Source of the DNA: Leptobrachium leishanense
Taxonomy: Eukaryota > Chordata > Amphibia > Anura > Megophryidae
Reading direction: 5' to 3'
Length of the DNA stretch: 64,000 nucleotides
NCBI GenBank assembly: GCA_009667805.1
Contig: CM019063.1
Location: 54,420,881 to 54,484,880 of the forward strand
The position numbers and the translations under genes were made by a program. Below, piece after piece: positions 57,545 through 64,000 of this stretch. Every line of letters starts with the position of its first letter. The first letter of the stretch is position 1. The notes below the pieces were generated by a model. That model was not told the DNA's origin. It worked only from the letters and a program-made list of their open reading frames with translations, and did not search any database.

Positions 57545-57629
57545 GTAGGAAATGAACTCTGTAGTTTCCTACCCACACAAAGACCTCACAACATATGCAA
57601 CCGGTTATAAAGAGAGCCGATCAGGCCTC

Positions 57630-57905
57630 GTAATATAAATGAACACGGATTTTCAGCGTATGGTGACATTTCCTGGCCATTCGGAGAGCAGGCAGTTCCC
57701 CAAATTTTTGCCAACTGCCAGCACATACAGTGCCTGTTCGAGGGCAGTGAAATCCCCCATAGAGAAGCAATGGTTAATCTAATCTATTCAGAGACACTGA
57801 ACTGCAGTGAAAATTTGCCAAAATGCCCTGCTGTTTGGTGGTTTCATTCAACAGGTTTATTCAGGCGATTCCCATAGGTTTCGATGTTAAAAACAGTTTG
57901 GCTAC
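57630..57905. repeat. Dispersed repeat in the transposase intron, related to 11040-11320
   Basis: Inverse to 11040-11320: ATTTTCAGCGTATGG..., TGGCCATTCGGAGAGCAGGCA, GCCTGTTCGAGGGCAGTGAA, CAGGTTTATTCAGGCGATTC and CCCATAGGTTTCGATGTTAA. It is probably a separate insertion that lengthened the intron. Confidence 0.6.
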
Positions 57906-58146
57906 ACACACTTACACAAAGCCCGGCCTTACTCAATAAATGACAAAAACAACGAAGTTTGGTGCCTAAAATTTTTTAATCTTTTCTTTCAATATTTAAA
58001 GGCTGAAAAGTATTAATTGGATTTTTTTAATAGTGCCTACAATTTTTATCCGTTTATGAAAAATAAATGCACAAAAACATTCGAAAAATACATTTTGTAA
58101 AAGTACAAAAACAAAACAATAACAAACAATATAAAGAAATATTCAA

Positions 58147-58866
58147 CTATAAATTTGTATAGCCTGGCTCTTCAGGGTCTAATGGTTCTGCCAGGTATTC
58201 ACTATAGTAACCACTGCCAGATGATGATGTCTGGGATGGAGGTACTACAGCATGCGGCACAGGGGGGTTTGAGGGTGGATACACCATGCGATCAAGTGTC
58301 TGGACAATGTGTACCCGGAACTGTGAATTCTGCTGCGGTGTTAATTTTTTAATCATAGGAATCAACGAATAAAAAAACGCCACATCATGATCCTCCTCGA
58401 TCTTAGATGGTCTTGGCTGGTGTGTTTGCATAAATTTAAGAAGCTCCTCATCCATGGTTGCTGATCCCCTTTTGCGCCTTGGTGTTTTTTTCCCCGCAGC
58501 AGATGTAGGAACAGGGCTTGTTTGATCACCTCCTTCTTCAGGTAGCATCTCTAGCTCCTGCTATGGGTCCACATCAGTGCTCATCGTTGGGCTTGGTGGT
58601 ATAACGATCGATGGACCAGTTTCCATTGAGCCAGATGGTCTTGGCTGTGCCAGTTCTTTGGAGGTTGAAGGTGTCGCCTCAACACTGCTGACTGTGGTTC
58701 TTGGCTCTATACTTTTTTTAAGAAAAGACAGCTGCTTAGCATGAAGATAGGTGCGGACCTTCTTGGTCCCTGATCCTGATCGTGAGTCGTGACGTTTCTT
58801 CCTGTTTCTTCATGCTGCGTATATAGTTGTCTCTCACTGTTCTCCATTTCACCATTACTTCTTGTA
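58147..58866 (-). pseudogene. Harbinger MADF/BESS accessory protein, last exon (broken)
   Basis: On the minus strand a strong acceptor (polypyrimidine tract then TTTTTTAG, AG at 58867-58868) opens an exon. It encodes the second half of a MADF domain (MVKWRTVRDNYIRSMKKQEE, then KVRTYLHAKQLSFLKK), a Ser/Pro-rich linker, and a C-terminal BESS-like segment (DVAFFYSLIPMIKKLTPQQN, RVHIVQTLDRM). It ends at 58147. A 7-bp tandem duplication (TCACGAC) near 58783-58797 shifts the frame, and an in-frame TAG lies near 58561. In PIF/Harbinger elements such proteins assist DNA binding and nuclear import of the transposase. Confidence 0.8.
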
Positions 58867-58946
58867 CTAAAAAACATAACAAGAATGACATAAGTAAAGT
58901 GAGTTAATGTACTCATAACCTAAAATCTTTTATTTTGTTTTTGCAG

Positions 58947-59829
58947 GTATCTTGCAAGTGGATGCAGTTTGCAGGATATTCATTACATCTTCCGTATTGG
59001 AAGGTTGACAGCAGGTGTACTGATCCGGAAAGTCTGCCAGACGATATGGGACACACTAAAGGACGAATGTATTCCGACACCCACAGAGGACACATGGGCC
59101 CAAATTGCACAAGGTTTCGAGCGAAGAGCTCAATTTCCCAACTGCCTTGGAGCGGTGGACGGGAAACATATTAGAGTTATAAAGCCTAAGCATAGTGGTT
59201 CCCTTTACATGAATTACAAACATTTTTTTTCTATCGGACTACTGGCTGTAGCCGACTCAAATTACTGCTTCACATACGTGGATATAGGATCATATGGAAA
59301 GGACTCGGACTCCACAGTGTTTCGAAATTCGTCCCTCTGGGACCAAATTCAGAGGCGGAACCTGAGCATACCTCTCCCAAAAAAGTTACCTGGCACAGAC
59401 ACTTCTGTATCATTTGCCTTTGTGGGGGACGAGGCATTTGGACTGTCCCCTAATTTACTGCGTCCATATTCTGGAACACAGTTGAACGAAAAAAAACGTG
59501 TGTTCAATTATCGTCTGTCCAGAGCTAGACGCTATGTGGAATGCTCCTTTGGTATCCTGAGTAATAAATGGTGCATTTTTCATCGCCCATTGTGTGTAAA
59601 TGTGGATTTTGCAGTAGATATTGTAAAATGCTGTTGTGTATTACACAACTTTGTCAGAAGCCGAGACGACTACATTTTTGAAGACTCTTTAAATATTGCT
59701 GGCTTCGAGGACTGTGAGAGCACCGCACCTCAGAATGTAAATAGAGCCAACTTTCGTTTTCGGGACATGTTGGCCGAATTTTTTATGTCAGATGGTGGTC
59801 AAGTAGCATGGCAGATAGGGAGGATCTAA
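58947..59829 (+). CDS. HARBI1-like: Harbinger transposase exon 2 (DDE catalytic exon, intact)
   Basis: The exon follows a TTTTTGCAG acceptor (58941-58946) and is open to a TAA at 59827-59829. Counting from the first Met (58969), the DDE_Tnp_4 core shows GAVDGKH (Asp64), YVDIGSYGKDSDS (Asp105) and RARRYVECSFGIL (Glu191), plus FVGDEAFGL, all in the expected order and spacing for HARBI1-type transposases. YLASGCSLQDIHYIFRIG gives the preceding helical region. No stop or frameshift interrupts it. The full protein still cannot be made from this copy because exon 1 is damaged. Domesticated HARBI1 is an alternative, but the terminal repeats argue for a transposon. Confidence 0.9.
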
Positions 59830-60235
59830 TGTAAATACTGTGTGTTTTCTTCTATCTCACAAGTCTTCATTGCAAATACTTGTTAATTAAAATGTATATA
59901 GTTAACCTGAGTTTTCATTTGCATTCTATTGTGTTTTTCTTTTATATAATAAGCTTTAGCCTGGCGTGTGGAAATTTGTGTATGCTGGGCGCTGGAGGCG
60001 GAAATGTTTACACCAAGACCGAGTGGGAATTGTTTCTATATGTATAGACAGATACACTTTGTTCATACCTTGATTTTTTTGTTGATTTTCACTCCAGGAG
60101 TCATACTCTGGAAATAGATGTTGACAACACACCAGGCATTTCCTTTTTTCACCTTTTATTTGTAATCTTAATCAGCGGTGTACCACAATTGTGGGTGTTG
60201 CTGTTCCAGATGGATGAGCTCTTTGACATCAATGG
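59830..60235. other. Harbinger 3' region; possible site of MADF upstream exon
   Basis: AATTAAA-like signals after the transposase stop could serve polyadenylation. The MADF gene on the minus strand needs an upstream exon in or beyond this stretch. One weak candidate lies around 60085-60145, read inversely (FPEYDSWSENQQKNQ, ending at a GGTATG donor-like site). I could not confirm it as the first half of a MADF domain. Confidence 0.3.
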
Positions 60236-60520
60236 TCATCCTGGGGGGCTCCCACAGGGTCTCACAGGCTCCAACAGGGTTTCACAGGCTCCTGCAGGCT
60301 CCCACAGGGTCTCACAGGCTCCCACAAGGTCTCACAGGCTCCCACAGGGTCTCACAGGCTCCCACAGGGTCTCAAGGGTTTCACAGGCTCCCACAGGGTC
60401 TCACAGGCTCCCACATGGTCTCACAGGATTTCACAGGCTCCCACAGGGTCTTACAGGCTCCCACAGGGTCTTACAGGCTCCCACAGGGTCTCACAGGCTC
60501 CAACAGGACAGGCTCCACAG
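60236..60520. repeat. 20-bp minisatellite CTCCCACAGGGTCTCACAGG, about 14 units
   Basis: The unit alternates CTCCCACAGGGTCTCACAGG with variants (TTTCACAGG, CTCCAACAGG, GTCTTACAGG). It lies inside the Harbinger right arm. ORFs of 156 and 292 codons that run through it (60178-60648, 60189-61067) encode GSHRVSQAPT-type repeats and are not considered genes. Confidence 0.92.
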
Positions 60521-60819
60521 GATCCCACAAGGACAACAGCGAGGAGAAGGTGAGAAGATGGACGCAGATGCTGCAGCGTGTCGGCCTTCGCACTTGCGCA
60601 ATTGTTTACGCCCACAGGAAGCAGCACGTAGTTCCCGTGTCCGTCTAGCTTTTTTACGTCCATGCCATTTTCGCGTCCGTAGCAGTATGCGAATGCCGTG
60701 CGTGAAACAGTGCGCAAGTGCATCGTGTGGTGTTCACATTGACTTCATTGAAAATCTACAACGGATGTCAAATTTTGCGCACAGACGGACGCAAAATTAC
60801 CGCTCGTGTGCCGAGGGCC

Positions 60820-61560
60820 TTAATGCTCAGGTTGTATGTATTACTTTACGTGCATACGTACTTGTGACAGATCTATCAGAGACAGGTCCCCGGCTCGAGG
60901 ACCAGACCCAAACTTGTTACAACATTCGTCCCTTTTTTCAAGTACAGCAGATCTGCAGCAGCTTTCCTTTCTTCGCAACCCTCAGACAGAACTTGAGGGA
61001 GTGCTGTATAACTCCTGGTATATCTTCCAAATACCAGACGCAGCTTAGTGCAGGGAAGAATTTTTAAAACATATAAAAAAAAGTGCGGGTGCTTTTTTAC
61101 ATTTTAAAGTTGGGGGAGTGTGTGCCAAATATAGGATCCGCCCCGGGTGCCAAATGTTCTAGATGCACCCCTGATTGCGGATCTAAACAAACTACCGTTT
61201 TTTTTGCAGAGTAAAATTATGCGTGGTTTGCGTTTTTAGATGAGTCGAGTAATGGCAGTGGCATTGTTTGCTTTATAAGTGGCTAGTGGACAATGAGATT
61301 GCATTAGAACAAAAAATTACTTATTTATTTATTTTATATTTACACTTTTTATTGTCAAGTTTAGTATCATTGAAAAGGCCAAACCATGACCTGTTCAAAG
61401 ACACCTCACATGACCTGAGCAAGCAAGAAATTAAACAAGTTGGAGATAAGGTTGAGACCCCAATTATAATTCCATAAATCAAATCAGTGGAATGGAATTG
61501 TTATAGATAAATAATACAGGGATCACTCTATATAAAGACAGAGCAGTATTGGAACCACAA
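60820..61560. other. No gene; contains segment shared with 41140-41337
   Basis: 60880-61050 matches 41140-41337 in opposite orientation (GAGGACCAGACCCAAACTTG, GCAGATCTGCAGCAGCTTTC, CAGAACTTGAGGGAGTGCTG). The remainder is AT-rich and unassigned. Confidence 0.5.
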
Positions 61561-62340
61561 GTGGCTATGAACCATTATTTTTTTATTTTTCTTTCTAGCA
61601 CAGCAATATTTTTCACTTTTCAGTTATAAAGTGAACAATGATGCTGCACTAACTCACCATCACAATTCTCATGTCACCAACAAGTGTGGAGGTGATGGCA
61701 CAATCCATTGTTACGAATTGTTACATCAAAACCTAAACCGCTGCACTGCAGTGAAGAGCACTGGGTGGACTTTGGACCCCTGCGTCACTAATCTTTACAC
61801 CTCACAAGGTCAAGTGAGGTTTCATTGAATAGGTCAGAGTCTGGCCTTTGTATTGATACCAAACATGACCATGTAAAATCTAAAAGAAAGAACGCAAAGA
61901 AGCCTATTTTTATTTATTTATTTTTAGATCCAAAGCAATGGTATTGTCCATTTGTCACGTATAAAATGAGCAATACCACTGCCATTACTCAACTTTGAAT
62001 TTCCAAGGCTGGAAACAAAAAAAAAATCTCTTGACAGTGGTTTATCCATAGTCATATTATTCATAAAACATCCTCCTCCAAAACACAAGCGAAAATTTAC
62101 ATTTTTTAATTTTTTTGGTTAAAATTGTATATTTTCTCAGAAAAATGCAGTAACAGGTTTCCATTTCACATTTTTTTTAAACAAGAATTCCCTATAGAAT
62201 ATATAACCACAATGGTTTGGATGATAAATGGGGAAAAATAATTTTACACTCTACAAATTATTGAAATCTTAATGAAAAATTAACCACACAGTAACTGCCT
62301 GGTTAGATATACCGTATCTGCACTATTAAATAACCTGAAT
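61561..62340. mobile_element. Decayed DNA of the second TTAA family
   Basis: Blocks resembling 32863-33617 are present but disordered: GTTATAAAGTGAACAATGATGCTGCAC (61624), TTGATACCAAACATGACCATG (61852), CCCTATAGAATATATAACCAC then GATAATAAATGG-like text near 62190-62230, and TTTACACTCTACAAATTATTG. Ends are not identifiable. Confidence 0.45.
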
Positions 62341-63228
62341 ATGGTTTCATTTCACTAAATTCCAAATAAAGCCCACCAAAATATTCAGCTCCAGACCCAT
62401 AGAGGTCTTAATCCGGCTCTGTCCGTGGTCATACACAAAGCGGGGTTCTCAGAAGAAGCTGGGTCAGTACACAAAGTGGGGTTCTCAGGAATAGCCGTGG
62501 TCATACACATTGAGGGTTCTCATAAACAGCCAAAGTCACAATCCCAAAAGAAATCGCCAAAGCACTGGGGAAGTAACTCCACGTCAGGGCAATGAGTCTG
62601 CCTGAGCAGACTGATTTTAAAGGTGTCGGTTTCACGTCATCACGACGCTCCCTGCCCCCTGACCACCCAGATGACCGCTGCAGTTCTGCATATCACTCGG
62701 CACCCGGTCAGCGAGCAGCAATGTTAACGCTGCCGGGTGCCGGGCAGGGACCCGGATGCTGGATGTGACACAACGTGAATGGATCACCGAATCACAAGGA
62801 CCAGAAACGCGTCACACAGGGAGGCGTACCAAGATGGCGGAGGCGTCCACGAGGTGGCACGGTGATCCAGATGAATGAAAAACACCGGATTTTAATGGTT
62901 TTAATCGGAAGGGGGGATATATGTGGGAATATAGAAGGTGTACATTTAGACAGTCATTTTCCTTGAGAAAGTCATTATAGTATGACGAAACGCGTCGGCT
63001 ATACATTGCCCTTTTAATATTGTTTGATATTTTGACTTTATTTTATGAAACATATGGAAAGTTATATTACCGATCAGAGACCAGGATCAGCAGTGATCTA
63101 CTGAAGTATCTAGGGGAGGAACCTTCAATGTCTTTACTCAAACCTATCGAGAAAAGTAGAGATTTCAGCTTCGTAAAGATCTGTCCATAAATTGTGAAAT
63201 TAATAGTATAAACACTATATCTAACTAT
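62341..63228. other. Unclassified repeat DNA with ACGAAACGCGTCGG motif
   Basis: Near 62960-63000 the text CTTGAGAAAGTCATTATAGT then GACGAAACGCGTCGG matches a motif class widely dispersed in frog genomes (from memory), similar to ACGTTTCACC...GGCTTCATCAG at 29900-29940. Short repeats of CACAAAGCGGGGTTCTCAG/AGTGGGGTTCTCAGG occur at 62435-62520. No coding gene. Confidence 0.45.
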
Positions 63229-63409
63229 GCTCGTTTCTATGTGTTCCATGTACAACAAAACTGAGGTTTTTGTTTGTTTCAATGGCCATTGCAACGTAAG
63301 CTCACTCGCCACTTCACGTAGTGAAGTGGCGAGTGAGCTTACGTTGCAATGGCCATTGAAACAAACAAAAACCTCAGTTTTGTTGTACATGGAACACATA
63401 GAAACGAGC
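63229..63409. repeat. Perfect palindrome, 89-bp arms, 3-bp centre
   Basis: The left arm 63229-63317 (GCTCGTTTCTATGTGTTCCA ... CTCGCCACTTCAC) is the exact inverse of 63321-63409. The centre is GTA (63318-63320). I found no mismatch over 89 bp. A 14-bp direct repeat, ACTATATCTAACTA, flanks a larger 294-bp unit (63214-63227 and 63522-63535) that includes the palindrome. Confidence 0.95.
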
Positions 63410-63434
63410 GCAGATGACACCTTTTTTCCTCGTT

Positions 63435-63485
63435 ATGTTTTATACATTAACTGGGCTGTTACTCCTGGCAGTTGCTGCCGCTCCG
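63435..63485 (+). CDS. Candidate first exon encoding a signal peptide
   Basis: ATG at 63435 encodes MFYTLTGLLLLAVAAAP: a short N-region, a hydrophobic Leu/Ala core and small residues suited to signal peptidase cleavage. It ends exactly at CCG|GTGAGTATGG, a strong donor consensus, giving a 51-nt phase-0 exon. Without splicing the frame continues only 16 codons to a stop. The gene cannot be named, and the downstream exon would lie beyond the window. A chance occurrence is possible. Confidence 0.35.
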
Positions 63486-63535
63486 GTGAGTATGGGCGCG
63501 ACGCCATTTTTTCTGTATTTAACTATATCTAACTA

Positions 63536-64000
63536 GTTGGCCTTGGCTTTGCTATTATTTTTGTCTTTTCATTCTGACAATAATGAGTCAAAGCGGCTTG
63601 GCAGGACTGGCGAGAAAAGAAATACCAACTCTTCACAAAATCCTATTGTTTATGGCGCTTTCCAGACAGGAAATTGTTTTTATGTTAATTTGAAATATAT
63701 TATGTTTTTCTCTAATAATTTCCCTTTGCTATGTCACATTCATCCTCCAGTAATATACATATCCCATCAGTGGTCTCCAAACGCGCATTTCCGAGCGCTT
63801 TAATACGGGATTTTGGAACTTTTTCACCCCAAAGAAAAGAGAGTTATTCTGTTAAGTTCCGAAGTAAAACTACATTTTCAATATTAAAGAACTTTAGGAT
63901 TCCATCATAAAACATTTGCAAATATTATACAGTGCATTAACTTAAAGAATAATAAATCTGGGAGATATATGGATACAATTTTACGGCATCTCTTTTCTTT
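63536..64000. other. No gene recognised
   Basis: AT-rich DNA to the window edge. If the exon at 63435 is real, this is its first intron; no acceptor followed by a convincing exon is seen. Confidence 0.4.

Larger units (their letters stand above)
57030..60819 (+). mobile_element. Harbinger-type DNA transposon, nearly complete, about 3.8 kb
   Basis: Left terminus near 57030 (CCGGCACACGAGCG) and right terminus 60801-60819 (CGCTCGTGTGCCG then AGGGCC) are inverted repeats of at least 13 bp. The right flank is TTA (60820-60822), a usual PIF/Harbinger target triplet; the left flank does not match cleanly. It contains a two-exon HARBI1-like transposase on the plus strand and a MADF/BESS accessory gene on the minus strand, the standard two-gene content of PIF/Harbinger elements. 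A 20-bp minisatellite fills 60236-60520. Confidence 0.88.

Noticed and set aside
58969..59829. Domesticated HARBI1 host gene
   Set aside because: Terminal inverted repeats, a damaged first exon and a broken MADF partner indicate a transposon copy.
60178..61067. ORFs of 156 and 292 codons with GSHRVSQAPT repeats
   Set aside because: They come from a 20-bp minisatellite inside the Harbinger; the long frame then runs through the terminal repeat into flanking DNA.
1..64000. tRNA, rRNA or snRNA genes
   Set aside because: No cloverleaf with A and B boxes or conserved rRNA/snRNA segment was recognised by eye; a covariance-model scan would be needed to exclude diverged copies.

Overview
This window is intergenic DNA from a vertebrate, most likely an anuran amphibian. 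I infer this from the mix of repeats: Rex1/CR1-like and L2-like LINEs, many non-autonomous elements flanked by TTAA, several hAT elements with 8-bp target-site duplications (TSDs), a Harbinger with a MADF/BESS partner gene, a Tc1-like relic and gypsy-style solo LTRs. No host protein-coding gene, tRNA, rRNA or CRISPR array could be recognised. Almost all long open frames are transposon remnants or translations of tandem repeats.

Layout. 1-9.2 kb: TTAA-flanked elements carrying a 52-bp minisatellite, interleaved with two minus-strand Rex1/CR1-like LINEs; one LINE sits inside a TTAA element and the other carries a solo LTR. 9.2-9.9 kb: a terminal-inverted-repeat element filled with telomere-like CCTAAMCCTAGCC repeats. 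11.4-14.1 kb: a hAT element holding a second element and a 51-bp array, then a 150-bp-arm hairpin whose right arm is split by another hAT element. 14.7-27.4 kb: about 9.8 kb of an AT-rich 52-bp satellite (roughly 190 units), broken by an L2 LINE and by a hAT element. 28-32 kb: a hAT element with a 51-bp array, a fold-back element and low-information DNA. 32.3-39 kb: TTAA elements, a tandem duplication of 52-bp array plus L2 tail, and a hAT element containing a solo LTR. 40-47 kb: two hAT elements (one with a transposase C-terminal remnant), a 35-bp minisatellite and a Tc1 relic. 47.2-50.8 kb: an L2 LINE split by a hAT element and by TTAA elements. 50.8-53.9 kb: a satellite of about 374 bp. 55.6-56.3 kb: the second telomere-like element, inverted relative to the first. 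57.0-60.8 kb: a nearly complete Harbinger. 63.2-63.5 kb: a perfect 89-bp-arm palindrome just upstream of a candidate signal-peptide exon.

The most unusual points are: (1) the Harbinger, whose transposase intron contains the antisense MADF/BESS exon, while that exon's splice acceptor needs an upstream exon beyond the transposase exon, so the two genes appear interlocked; (2) the repeated presence of 51-52-bp minisatellites inside unrelated transposon families, next to a 52-bp satellite that has expanded to almost 10 kb; (3) the telomere-like repeats mobilised between inverted repeats; (4) the palindromes; (5) the unusually readable insertion stratigraphy, with exact TSDs at eight or more sites.
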